Origin: Candidatus Saccharimonadota bacterium | Lineage (GTDB): Bacteria > Patescibacteriota > Saccharimonadia > Saccharimonadales > Saccharimonadaceae | DNA: 64,000 bases | NCBI GenBank assembly: GCA_024402895.1 | Contig: JAKSSX010000003.1 | Coordinates: forward strand, 1-64,000 | Reading direction: 5' to 3' | Shown here: in pieces, positions 1-7,178 of the stretch | How the letters are laid out: each line of letters starts with the position of its first letter | Position numbering within the stretch: position 1 is the first letter of the stretch | Translations under genes and position numbers: made by a program | Notes under the pieces: generated by a model | Seen by the model: the letters and a program-made list of their open reading frames with translations, nothing else | What the model was told of the DNA's origin: nothing | The model's database searches: none

Positions 1-69
1 ATTATCGGTTTGGTAGTTGCCCTTCTTGCATTCGCAATCGTCAACTTCGTTCTCGGCGCTTTGCAATAA
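1..69 (+). CDS. C-terminal end of a pilin-like small membrane protein (partial)
   Basis: Only the last 22 codons and the TAA stop are in the window. They encode a single hydrophobic helix (IIGLVVALLAFAIVNFVLG) that closely resembles the second membrane helix of the pilin-like protein at 1422-1817 (AIIGLIISILAYAIVNFVIN). It is therefore most likely a paralogue of the VirB2/TrbC-like type IV secretion pilins that occur in several copies in Saccharibacteria. A strong terminator follows directly. The N-terminal part lies outside the window, so the assignment rests on this short similarity. Confidence 0.6.
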   Translation: MIGLVVALLAFAIVNFVLGALQ

Positions 70-82
70 GATTTGTAAAAGC

Positions 83-112
83 AAAAATCCCCGTTCATTC
101 GGGGATTTTTTG
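83..112 (+). terminator. Intrinsic terminator after the partial pilin-like gene
   Basis: A perfect 11-bp stem (AAAAATCCCCG / CGGGGATTTTT) with loop TTCATT is followed by a T run, 14 bases after the stop codon. Confidence 0.85.
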
Positions 113-120
113 TGAGCATC

Positions 121-151
121 AAAAAAGTTCCGCTTTTGAGGGCGGAACTTT
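121..151 (-). terminator. Intrinsic terminator of hsp20
   Basis: The stem AAAGTTCCGC / GCGGAACTTT is followed, on the minus strand, by six T residues. It lies just past the hsp20 stop codon. Confidence 0.8.
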
Positions 152-168
152 GAAGGACGATTTTTTTA

Positions 169-687
169 TTAGTTAATCGTGATGCGCTTTGGTTCTTCGA
201 CCTTTTCCTTCTCGAAGGAAATGGTAAGAACGCCATCTTTGAGGACAGCCTCTACGCCATCTTCGACGACCTGTACTGGAAGTGCGATGGTGCGGCTAAA
301 TTCGCCCCAATAGCATTCCTGAATGTGCCACTGAGTAGCTTTGTCGTCTTCGCCGCCGCTAAGAACGCCAGAAATGGTAAGGATGTTGTCCGAGATAGAA
401 ACATCGAGATCTTTGCGCTCGATACCTGCGGTGCGAGCTTTAATGATTAACTTTTCGGCAGTTTCGTAAACATCGACAGCTAGCTGGCCAGGGAGATTTT
501 CGGTTTCGTCTTCCCAGTTGTCATCGTCGCCGGTGGTTACTTCTGCGTATTCTTCTACTACTACTGGAGCGTCGTCAACGGATTCCACCAATCCTTCGTC
601 TGACAAACCAGCGGTGCCATCTTCCTCGGAAAGGAAAGCGGCAGTGAGCTCTTCGTCTAAGCTCATTTCGTCTTGTTTGCGAGCCAT
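169..687 (-). CDS. Small heat shock protein, Hsp20/alpha-crystallin family
   Basis: A 172-residue ATP-independent holdase chaperone that keeps unfolding proteins soluble. The first ~70 residues are acidic and probably disordered. The alpha-crystallin domain spans about residues 75-165 and contains the typical DGVLTISF strand. The C-terminal tail carries an I-x-I motif (RITIN), which in this family docks subunits into oligomers. The start at 687 (MARKQDEM) is chosen because GGAGG lies just upstream; the reading frame stays open further upstream but without another ribosome site. No CIRCE element was seen here, so control differs from groESL. It is divergent from comF. Confidence 0.9.
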   Translation of the reverse strand: MARKQDEMSLDEELTAAFLSEEDGTAGLSDEGLVESVDDAPVVVEEYAEVTTGDDDNWEDETENLPGQLAVDVYETAEKLIIKARTAGIERKDLDVSISDNILTISGVLSGGEDDKATQWHIQECYWGEFSRTIALPVQVVEDGVEAVLKDGVLTISFEKEKVEEPKRITIN

Positions 688-772
688 AGTAATAATTCCT
701 CCACTATTTACACTCTTATGGTTTATTATAGATAGCTTTAAAAGTAAAATCAAGAGAAAGGAGGTTTTTGTT

Positions 773-1414
773 GTGAAAAATACAATAGTTCGAAGCATGA
801 GCGAAATTCTCTGCCCTCATATCTGTATTGGCTGTGGAAAAGTCGGTGGAATACTTTGTGGATGTTGTAAAAAATACATCATTAGTAAACATGAGCGAAA
901 ATGCTTGGTTTGCGGTGGTTGACTAGATAAAAATGTCTGTCGACACTGTGCTCTCCCCTTTAAAGAGCAGTTTTGTGTTGGAGCCAGGGATGGTGTCCTG
1001 AAGAATTTGATAAGTATCTATAAATATAACTCTGTAAGGGTGGCGAGTTTTGAGCTGGCCGAATTGTTGACTAGTGTTATCGAGGGAGATTTTTGCCTTG
1101 TTCCTCTGCCGACTATTCGGAAGCATATTCGCGAGCGTGGTTTTGATCATATTAAGCTTCTATGTAAGAAGACTGGCTTTTCTTTTGAGGAGGTTTTGAA
1201 GCGAAAAAATAATACCGTACAGGTTGGCGCAAGCGGTGAGCAAAGACAGAAACAGGCAAAGGAAGCTTATTCTGTTAATAAAGTTAGTGATAAGAAATAT
1301 TTGTTAGTGGATGATGTTTGGACTACCGGTAGTTCAATGCTCGCAGCTTGTGAGGTTATGCGCGAGGCTGGAACAAAAAACCTCGCAATTGCTGTAATTG
1401 CGAGGAGTTCGTAA
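773..1414 (+). pseudogene. comF: ComF-family phosphoribosyltransferase-like gene interrupted by an in-frame TGA
   Basis: ComF proteins take part in natural DNA uptake. The gene starts at GTG 773 behind AGAAAGGAGG. The N-terminal part carries the ComF zinc finger (CPHICIGCG, CGCC, CLVCGG); then TGA at 920-922 stops the frame. The same frame continues without a shift: the remaining Cys pair (VCRHC) and a full phosphoribosyltransferase domain follow, with the PRPP-binding motif LLVDDVWTTGSS near the C terminus. Everything except this one codon looks functional. It may be a fresh nonsense mutation, a sequence error, or a site of readthrough. TGA is used as a normal stop elsewhere in the window. 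Confidence 0.8.
1375..1405 (-). terminator. Terminator of the pilin-like gene lying inside comF
   Basis: A perfect 10-bp stem (CCTCGCAATT / AATTGCGAGG) is followed on the minus strand by six T residues. It serves the convergent gene at 1422-1817 yet sits within the last codons of comF. Confidence 0.75.
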
Positions 1415-1421
1415 GTTTTTA

Positions 1422-1817
1422 TTAAGCAGTTTCGCCGCCGACTGCGTTGATGACGAAGTTGACGATTGCGTAAGCTAGGATAGAGATGATAAGACCGATG
1501 ATTGCATACATGATAGTATTCTTTGCGTCGGTAACTTTCTTGCTATCGCCGCCGGAGATAACGTAGCGAAGACCACCGTAGATAAGCATGATAACAGAGA
1601 TGATACCAACTGCGTAGAGTACGGTGTTGGTGATCTTGGTGAAGACGCCGTCTGCGCCAACTAGCTCTGATGGCATACCTGCGCCCTTAGCAGTGTTTGC
1701 GCCCTCTTGTGCAGGGTTGTAAGAGCTACTTGCTGCCATTACGCGACCAGCAAATAAAGTTACAGCTGCTGCTGCTCCAGTAAAGATTTGTCCAGCTTTT
1801 TTGAAGATTTTTTTCAT
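1422..1817 (-). CDS. Pilin-like protein, VirB2/TrbC type (type IV secretion pilin family)
   Basis: A 131-residue secreted membrane protein. An N-terminal signal segment (AAAAVTLFAGRVMAA) is followed by a polar stretch and two hydrophobic helices at about residues 65-85 and 100-122, separated by a small basic loop (SGGDSKKVTDAKN). This is the layout of VirB2/TrbC-like pilins common in Saccharibacteria, where they are thought to form surface or secretion filaments. A related C-terminal helix ends at position 69. No secretion ATPases are in the window, so the machine it belongs to cannot be seen here. Confidence 0.75.
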   Translation of the reverse strand: MKKIFKKAGQIFTGAAAAVTLFAGRVMAASSSYNPAQEGANTAKGAGMPSELVGADGVFTKITNTVLYAVGIISVIMLIYGGLRYVISGGDSKKVTDAKNTIMYAIIGLIISILAYAIVNFVINAVGGETA

Positions 1818-1917
1818 AGGTGTTTTTTAAAATATCCTTAAAAGTTATAGCTATTATATAACAAAAATATATTCTTTGTCCAGTTAAGAGATGTTGCTAG
1901 TAAACGGGGGAATTTTG

Positions 1918-1926
1918 TGATAAAAT
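1918..1926 (+). promoter_or_regulatory. Extended -10 promoter of tRNA-Ser(GCU)
   Basis: TGATAAAAT reads as TGn plus a TAAAAT -10 box, ending 9 bases before the tRNA. No good -35 box is visible. Confidence 0.55.
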
Positions 1927-1935
1927 AGATTTATT

Positions 1936-2028
1936 GGAGGGTTACCCAAGTGGCTGAAGGGGACGGTTTGCTAAATCGTTAGACTGGCGAAAGCTGGTGC
2001 GAGAGTTCGAATCTCTCACCCTCCGCCA
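1936..2028 (+). tRNA. tRNA-Ser (anticodon GCU)
   Basis: The acceptor stem GGAGGGT pairs with ACCCTCC. The anticodon stem ACGGT/ATCGT encloses loop TTGCTAA, giving anticodon GCU for AGC/AGU codons. A long variable arm, typical of serine tRNAs, and a T arm (GAGAG-TTCGAAT-CTCTC) follow. The discriminator is G and CCA is encoded. Confidence 0.95.
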
Positions 2029-2032
2029 AAAG

Positions 2033-2056
2033 ATGCTCTAGTTTAGGGCATTTTTT
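2033..2056 (+). terminator. Terminator after tRNA-Ser(GCU)
   Basis: The stem ATGCTCTA / TAGGGCAT (one G-U pair) with loop GTT runs into six T residues. Confidence 0.75.
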
Positions 2057-2078
2057 GATGGTTTATAAGCGATAGTGC

Positions 2079-2099
2079 TTGTGCTATAATAGAATTACT
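2079..2099 (+). promoter_or_regulatory. Extended -10 promoter placed directly before an ATG
   Basis: TTGTGCTATAAT at 2079-2090 contains TGn-TATAAT. The ATG begins 9 bases after the box, so the transcript should start at or next to the start codon. Confidence 0.65.
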
Positions 2100-2564
2100 A
2101 TGGCAAATAAGACAATTGTGAACTGGGAAGCTCGCGAATTCATTGAATATAAGAAAAACGGTGGGTGGTACGCTGGTCTTGCCCTCGTAGTAATTGCACT
2201 TTGTGCACTAGCAGTATTATTGCAACAGTGGACATTTTTGGCGCTTGTTATTGTAGCCGCTTTTGCGCTCTTAACATACACTATGCGTCCGCCACGTATG
2301 TTGCACTACTCTCTTTCTGACAAAGGTTTGTCTGAAGGCAACAATCTTCATACCTTTGATCAGTTCAAGTCATTCGGTGTTTTGAATGAGAATAATCATT
2401 ACTGCATTATGCTTGTTCCGAAGAAGCGTTTTGGTACTCGTATGCGTGTCTACTTCCCTGAGACTGAAGGTGAACAGATCGTAGATGTATTTGGCGCCCG
2501 TTTACCGATGGAACCAGTTAAGCTAGATATGCTTGACCGCTTGGTACGTTTCTTGCGTATTTAG
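2100..2564 (+). CDS. Two-helix membrane protein with a C-terminal PH-like/DUF5673-type domain
   Basis: A 154-residue protein of unknown function. The N terminus is cytosolic (NWEAREFIEYKKNGGWY), followed by two adjacent membrane helices at about residues 27-62. The C-terminal ~90 residues look like a small beta domain (LHYSLSDKGL, FDQFKSFGV, RMRVYFP) ending in an amphipathic helix. This matches the pattern of small DUF5673-like membrane proteins of CPR bacteria, recalled rather than checked. The ATG at 2100 is chosen because the reading frame further upstream is the promoter itself. No Shine-Dalgarno is present. Confidence 0.65.
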   Translation: MANKTIVNWEAREFIEYKKNGGWYAGLALVVIALCALAVLLQQWTFLALVIVAAFALLTYTMRPPRMLHYSLSDKGLSEGNNLHTFDQFKSFGVLNENNHYCIMLVPKKRFGTRMRVYFPETEGEQIVDVFGARLPMEPVKLDMLDRLVRFLRI

Positions 2565-2618
2565 GCGTAAGCGTGATAATATAAAAATTAATAAAGATTA
2601 GATAAAAAGGTGGGCAAA

Positions 2619-3077
2619 ATGGACCAAGATAACTCAGCTTCTGATGAGTTGCAGCAAGCAATCAATAATATTACTAACCCTGGCGATAATAATGGCTATG
2701 ATGCCGTTGCCGCAGTTACTGAGAGTGTAGCAGCTGCTGAAGCTACCGCAGATTTGGGCGAAGCTCCAGCTCCAGAAATACCTGAAACTCCTGCTATGCC
2801 AGAGGCTAAGGCTGTTTATGGTGACCCAGATTTGGATCGTGTAAAATCTATGGCACTTTCCGATCTTCGTCCAATCATTGAAAAAATTGATATCGAGCCA
2901 GCAAAGAAGTTTAAGATCTATAAAGAAATCATTGATCTTACTGAAGATAAGGCATGTATTGAGCCTGCTTACAATGCTGCAAAGCAGATTGAGGGCGAAA
3001 AGGATAAGGCTGAAGCACTTCTCTTTATCGTTGAGACTATCGACAAGCTCGGTATTCCAATGGAAAGCAATCGCTAA
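2619..3077 (+). CDS. Unknown conserved acidic protein with a C-terminal helical domain
   Basis: A 152-residue protein that I do not recognise by function. The first ~70 residues are rich in Ala, Pro and Glu and look disordered. The rest is predicted helical (DLRPIIEKIDIEPAKKFKIYKEIIDLTED and on), with the feel of a small helical-repeat domain. The start at ATG 2619 is preceded by AAAAGGTGG at good spacing; a GTG at 2610 lies inside that ribosome site. It has a GATAAT box upstream and its own terminator downstream, so it is probably a single-gene unit. Confidence 0.55.
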   Translation: MDQDNSASDELQQAINNITNPGDNNGYDAVAAVTESVAAAEATADLGEAPAPEIPETPAMPEAKAVYGDPDLDRVKSMALSDLRPIIEKIDIEPAKKFKIYKEIIDLTEDKACIEPAYNAAKQIEGEKDKAEALLFIVETIDKLGIPMESNR

Positions 3078-3097
3078 TTATCTAATCTTAATCTTGT

Positions 3098-3130
3098 AAA
3101 ATATCTCCCGTTCCTCCGGGGGTATTTTTT
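3098..3130 (+). terminator. Terminator after the gene at 2619-3077
   Basis: A GC-rich hairpin (CTCCCG / CGGGGG region, flanked by AAAATA / TATTTT) runs into TTTTTT, 21 bases after the stop. Confidence 0.75.
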
Positions 3131-3144
3131 ATTGTTTTAGCCTC

Positions 3145-3172
3145 AAAAAATATCCCCTTTCGGGGATATTTT
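3145..3172 (-). terminator. Terminator of groES-groEL
   Basis: A perfect 11-bp stem (AAAATATCCCC / GGGGATATTTT) with loop TTTC. On the minus strand it is followed by a T run just after the groEL stop. The same stem core recurs at 16852 and 37187. Confidence 0.85.
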
Positions 3173-3185
3173 GTGGATTTTAATC

Positions 3186-4811
3186 TTAGTACATTCCGCC
3201 GCCCATGGCTGCTGCAGCAGCTGGGTCGTTTTTCTCTGGGAGATTAACGATGAGCGCGCCCATGGTGATAGTAGTTGCAGCGATGCTGACTGCGTTTTGG
3301 ACTGCTTCACGAGTAACGCGAGCTGGATCAATAACACCAGCTTTCTTAAGGTCTACAAGGCCTTTTTCTGGAGCCATTACGTTAATACCCTGTCCGTCTT
3401 TTGCGGCTTCCACCTGAGCGAGGAGAGCCTGTGCGTTAAGGCCGGCATTCTCCATGATTTGTACAAATGGAGCCTTAAGGGCGTTCTTTAGAATAGTTGC
3501 ACCCGCATTGTCATCTTTAATATTCTTTGCGAGGTTAACTAGAGTTACGCCACCACCAGGAACGATGCCTTCATCGAGAGCAGCTTTGGTTGCTGCGACT
3601 GCGTCGTCGACGCGATATTTCTTCTCGTCGATTTCGGTTTCGGTTGCGCCGCCAACCTTGATAACTGCTACGCGACCAGCGAGAGCTGCTGCGCGCTTGT
3701 TGAACTGTTCTGTTTCGTAATCGGAGAGTGCAGATTCTGCCTGAGCCTTAATTTCTGCGATGCGAGATTTAACTTCGCGATTGTCGCCTGCGCCGTTAAC
3801 GATAGTGGTCTGATCTTTGGTTGCAATAATCTTGCGAGCCTGACCGAGAACTTCGAGGCCGGAATCATTAAGACTCATGCCCTTCTCGCCGGAAACGACA
3901 GTTGCGCCGGTAAGGGTTGCGATATCTTCCATGATAGCTTTGCGCTGTTCGCCGAATGCTGGAGCTTTGAGAACTAGAGTATTAAATACGCCTTTGAGCT
4001 TGTTGAGAACGAGGACGGAAAGAGCTTCGCCTTCGACATCTTCTGCGATAATGACGAGGTCTTTGCGGCCGCTCTGAGCCATCTTTTCTAGGAATGGTAC
4101 GATGTCGTTAACTGCAGAGATTTTCTTGTCGGTAATAAGGATTTCTGGTTTCTCAAAGATTGCTTCTTGGCGCTGAGCGTCGGTAACGAAGAATGGGGAT
4201 GCATAACCCTTGTCGTAGGTATAACCTTCTGTGATTTCGGACTGCATTTCGAGGCCTTGGCCCTGCTCTACGGTTACGACGCCATCTTTGCCGATCTTGG
4301 AGATAACGTTTGCGATTAGCTTGCCGATTTCAGCGTCACCTGCGGAAATAGTTGCAACTTCTGCAACCTTCTTGTCGTCGCCTTCGATTTGTTCGGTAGT
4401 AGCATTAATGCCCTTTACGATTTCCGCACCAGTGGCTTCAATACCTTTGCGGAGATCCATAGGGTTGTGACCTGCCGCGATAAGCTTGTTAGCTTCTGCG
4501 AGAATATTGTAGGTAAGGACAGTAACAGTAGTGGTACCATCGCCGGCCACCTTGTTAAGCTTCTGGGCAGCGGTTTTGATAAGCTTTGCGCCCATCTGGT
4601 AGCCGAGAGTTTCTTCGTCTTCATTGCCGAGATCGACTGCTTCTGCGACGGTAACGCCATCATGAGTGATGGTTGGTGCGCCGTAGCTCTTTTCGATAAC
4701 TACGTTGCGGCCTTTTGGACCAAAAGTAACCTTTACTGCATCATAGAGGGCTTTTGCGCCGCCGAGAACTTTCTCGCGCGCTTCGTCATCATAAAATACT
4801 TTCTTTGCCAT
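3186..4811 (-). CDS. groEL: Chaperonin GroEL (Hsp60)
   Basis: A 541-residue chaperonin subunit of the usual length. It forms the double-ring folding chamber and works with GroES in the cytosol. Visible hallmarks are the N-terminal AKKVFYDDEAREKVLGG, the nucleotide-binding GDGTTTVTVLTYNIL (residues ~85-100), NPMDLRKGIE, the apical PFFVTDAQRQEAIFE, GRVAVIKVGGATETE, PGGGVTLV, and the glycine-methionine tail AMGGGMY. The stop is followed by a terminator. It lies 10 bases downstream of groES and is transcribed with it; a Shine-Dalgarno (AAGGAG) precedes the ATG. Confidence 0.98.
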   Translation of the reverse strand: MAKKVFYDDEAREKVLGGAKALYDAVKVTFGPKGRNVVIEKSYGAPTITHDGVTVAEAVDLGNEDEETLGYQMGAKLIKTAAQKLNKVAGDGTTTVTVLTYNILAEANKLIAAGHNPMDLRKGIEATGAEIVKGINATTEQIEGDDKKVAEVATISAGDAEIGKLIANVISKIGKDGVVTVEQGQGLEMQSEITEGYTYDKGYASPFFVTDAQRQEAIFEKPEILITDKKISAVNDIVPFLEKMAQSGRKDLVIIAEDVEGEALSVLVLNKLKGVFNTLVLKAPAFGEQRKAIMEDIATLTGATVVSGEKGMSLNDSGLEVLGQARKIIATKDQTTIVNGAGDNREVKSRIAEIKAQAESALSDYETEQFNKRAAALAGRVAVIKVGGATETEIDEKKYRVDDAVAATKAALDEGIVPGGGVTLVNLAKNIKDDNAGATILKNALKAPFVQIMENAGLNAQALLAQVEAAKDGQGINVMAPEKGLVDLKKAGVIDPARVTREAVQNAVSIAATTITMGALIVNLPEKNDPAAAAAMGGGMY

Positions 4812-4821
4812 AATTTTCTCC

Positions 4822-5076
4822 TTAGAGCGTTGCTAGAACGTCTTCTTCCTTAACGATTAGATAATCTGTGCCGTCGAGTTTGATTTCGGTTGCGGAATAT
4901 TCGCGATAAAGAATGCGGTTCCCTTTTTTGATGTTCTTTACATCTGGGCCGATAGATTCGACGGTGGCGGTGTTTGGTTTTTCTTTTGCTTCACCGAGAA
5001 GAATGCCTGAGGCGGTAGTGCTGGTTGCGGCGTCTTTTTTAGCGACGACGCGGTCAGCGAGAGGTTTGATAGACAT
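4822..5076 (-). CDS. groES: Co-chaperonin GroES (Hsp10)
   Basis: An 84-residue lid of the GroEL chamber, slightly shorter than the usual 94-97 residues. The N-terminal LADRVVAKKD strand, the mobile loop (TSTTASGILLG) that binds GroEL, KEKPNTATVESIGP and the C-terminal DYLIVKEEDVLA are all recognisable. It is the first gene of the operon, with CAGGAGG before the ATG. The CIRCE operator and promoter directly upstream imply repression by HrcA, which is not encoded in this window. Confidence 0.97.
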   Translation of the reverse strand: MSIKPLADRVVAKKDAATSTTASGILLGEAKEKPNTATVESIGPDVKNIKKGNRILYREYSATEIKLDGTDYLIVKEEDVLATL

Positions 5077-5109
5077 GTGAGTTTCCTCCTGAAAAATTAT
5101 TCTACCACT

Positions 5110-5138
5110 AGTTTATCGCGGCATTTTAGCACTGTCAA
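5110..5138 (-). promoter_or_regulatory. groESL promoter (TTGACA-17-TAAACT)
   Basis: On the minus strand TTGACA (5133-5138) and TAAACT (5110-5115) are 17 bp apart. The -35 box overlaps the CIRCE element, so a bound repressor would exclude RNA polymerase. Confidence 0.8.
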
Positions 5139-5152
5139 GCAATGAGTGCTAA
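5126..5152. promoter_or_regulatory. CIRCE operator (HrcA binding site)
   Basis: TTAGCACTG-N9-GAGTGCTAA matches the CIRCE consensus TTAGCACTC-N9-GAGTGCTAA at 17 of 18 positions. It sits directly upstream of groES and ends one base before the stop codon of the preceding gene. Confidence 0.95.
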
Positions 5153-5153
5153 A

Positions 5154-6290
5154 CTACTTTTTGAAGCACTTTTTCTCAATAATTTTTGCCACAGTTTCAG
5201 ATGCATTACCTGAAGTTGCCATGGATTGATCTTTGAGGAAGCGACTATATTTGCTTTTAGCTTTTTTGAGGTTTCCCTGTTTAATATAGTCAATGAGCTC
5301 TTCGCTGGTTTTGAAATATGGGAAAGGTAGTTCGGAGAGCTTGAAATAGAGGCTTCTTTCTTTGGAAGTGTATTCTTTTTCGTCGTTAGCATACGTAAAG
5401 ACGATTCTGTCTGCGAGAAGCGCATCAAAGAGGACGGATGAATAATCGGAGATTAGGATGTCGCAGGAAAGAATGAGCTGCTGCGTGTTTCCGTATTTGT
5501 CGGCAGAGATATAATCTTTGCAGTTAATCTTTTTGTGCTCTTCTGGGACGTTTGGATGCATCTTGCAGATGATTTTCCAGCTAGATTTGGTCGATGCCTC
5601 AAGAGCCTTCTTGATGCTTTCTAGATCGATATTGTATGGATCTGAATCGTAATTATTGCGGAAAGTCGGCATGTAAAGAAGAATATTATCTTCTTTTATC
5701 TTAAGATTTTTCTTGAGAATTTCTTTCTGCTCATCGTGGTTAGAATTGATGATTTGGTCATTTTTAGGAGAACCGCATTTAATGATCTCGCCATCATATT
5801 TGAAGGTAGTGCGACATAGATTTGAGAAATGATTGGAGCCACTCAGCATGGCATCAATCATCAGGTTGTCGTTTTTCATGCAGCGAATATAGGTTTTATC
5901 GAGATTATCGATGACGTCATATTCGATTTTCTTCATACCTAGGTCGCCGTGCCAAGTCTGAATATAATATTGGGATTTGCGTTTCGTGAAATACTCTGGG
6001 AGACGAACGTTGCTGATCCAGATTTTAGAGGTGGCAATAGCGCGGAAATATTTGAACGTACCGACAATAACGCGCTCGACGCCGTCTGGGAGTGGCAAAT
6101 TGGCATTTGGTCTAGAGAGGACCCAGTAAATCTTATACTTCTTCTCTTTTAGGAGAGCCTCTGCGATTGCGCGAGGATTTTCGTCAAAACCTTCGCCGTA
6201 AAAATTATGGCAAAGGATAGCATTCTTGCGAACTGGGAGAATATGTAGAGATTTTATGATGTTCTTCTTTAGAGTATCTTTGCGTGTCAT
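5154..6290 (-). CDS. CDP-glycerol glycerophosphotransferase-family enzyme (TagF/TagB-like)
   Basis: A 378-residue enzyme of the family that transfers glycerol- or ribitol-phosphate from CDP-polyols when teichoic acids or phosphoglycan capsules are made. Visible motifs are WVLSRPNA, the catalytic YIQTWHGD region (~residue 115), TFRNNYD, and the C-terminal ISDYSSVLFDALLADR that binds the nucleotide. It acts at the inner membrane face. It is the last gene of a minus-strand glycan operon (flippase, capsule transferase, this gene) and overlaps its upstream neighbour by one base (TAATG). The polymer made cannot be named from sequence alone. Confidence 0.85.
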   Translation of the reverse strand: MTRKDTLKKNIIKSLHILPVRKNAILCHNFYGEGFDENPRAIAEALLKEKKYKIYWVLSRPNANLPLPDGVERVIVGTFKYFRAIATSKIWISNVRLPEYFTKRKSQYYIQTWHGDLGMKKIEYDVIDNLDKTYIRCMKNDNLMIDAMLSGSNHFSNLCRTTFKYDGEIIKCGSPKNDQIINSNHDEQKEILKKNLKIKEDNILLYMPTFRNNYDSDPYNIDLESIKKALEASTKSSWKIICKMHPNVPEEHKKINCKDYISADKYGNTQQLILSCDILISDYSSVLFDALLADRIVFTYANDEKEYTSKERSLYFKLSELPFPYFKTSEELIDYIKQGNLKKAKSKYSRFLKDQSMATSGNASETVAKIIEKKCFKK

Positions 6291-7177
6291 TATTTTGCCT
6301 TGTATTGTTCGACGATATGGTAGTAAATAGAGTTTTTCTTGAAAGATTTTGCGTCAATTTTTTGCGTTAACTTATGAATGCTGATGAGGCTGCAAATTTT
6401 CTTGAAGCGCTCTTCGTTGTATTCGTCTGCGATTTCAAATTGAAGAATGTGCGGGATTGCGTTTGGATAAACTGGGACAGACTTCCAAATGTTTGGATAT
6501 TTTTCGGCAGCGATTGCGAAGAAAATGTGGAGCAAGTAGTAGCGGTCAAATTCGTCGTTCTTCTTGAGGTATTCATATAGAAGATCTCTTGTAGTGTGAA
6601 GAATTGGGCTATCGATTTCGGAGCTAATAAACCAGCTAGATGCTGAGATACCTTCGCTATCTTTGAGGAAGCATTTAAAGACGAAAAGATCTTTATCGAA
6701 GAATTCTTTGTCGTAGTCGGTAACTAGGACGGACGAGTCAATCCAAGTGCCGCCATGAGCGATTAATAATTCGAGACGCAAAATATCGGAGAGCTGAGTG
6801 CGCGTGATCAGGCCGCGACGATATTTATTTAGAACGAAATCTGGCAACTGAACATAATCCGAGAAATTATCTTCGGTAATTACAATTACTTCGCGATCTT
6901 TGAGATTTTTACGAACGGATGCTAGGCAAGCTTTGCAAAGTTCGGGCGCATTCTCTTCCCCTTGTAGCCAGCACCACCAAACTTTGTTCGAGTATTTGTG
7001 TGAGCTTTTGTACTTTGGAAGATTTTCTAGGAATAATTGGTATTTTTTCTTGAAGTAAAAATAATACTTTTCGTCTAGGCGAGCTTCGGTCAGTTTATCG
7101 CTAGATTTATAGGTTTTACTATGGTTGACGCTAATCCATCTAGCTTTGCGTTTGATTTTATTAATAAGCTTGCTCAT
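6290..7177 (-). CDS. Capsular polysaccharide synthesis-type glycosyltransferase
   Basis: A 295-residue enzyme resembling the capsular polysaccharide synthesis/DXD sugar transferase family. Hallmarks are KVWWCWLQGEENAPELCKACLASVRKN (written as the WWCWLQG and ENAPE motifs, residues ~65-90), REVIVITEDN, TRTQLSDILRLELLIAHGGTWIDSSVLVTD with the D-x-D-like acid pair, and SSWFISS. It likely adds a sugar to a lipid-linked glycan in the cytosol. It lies between the flippase and the TagF-like gene, overlapping the latter by one base. Confidence 0.8.
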   Translation of the reverse strand: MSKLINKIKRKARWISVNHSKTYKSSDKLTEARLDEKYYFYFKKKYQLFLENLPKYKSSHKYSNKVWWCWLQGEENAPELCKACLASVRKNLKDREVIVITEDNFSDYVQLPDFVLNKYRRGLITRTQLSDILRLELLIAHGGTWIDSSVLVTDYDKEFFDKDLFVFKCFLKDSEGISASSWFISSEIDSPILHTTRDLLYEYLKKNDEFDRYYLLHIFFAIAAEKYPNIWKSVPVYPNAIPHILQFEIADEYNEERFKKICSLISIHKLTQKIDAKSFKKNSIYYHIVEQYKAK

Positions 7178-7178
7178 G

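Noticed and set aside
920-922. UGA recoding (Gly or Trp) as the explanation for the comF stop
   Set aside because: TGA ends several intact genes in the window, including ATGA overlaps at 10673, 38457, 42648 and 43562, so the genome uses TGA as a stop.
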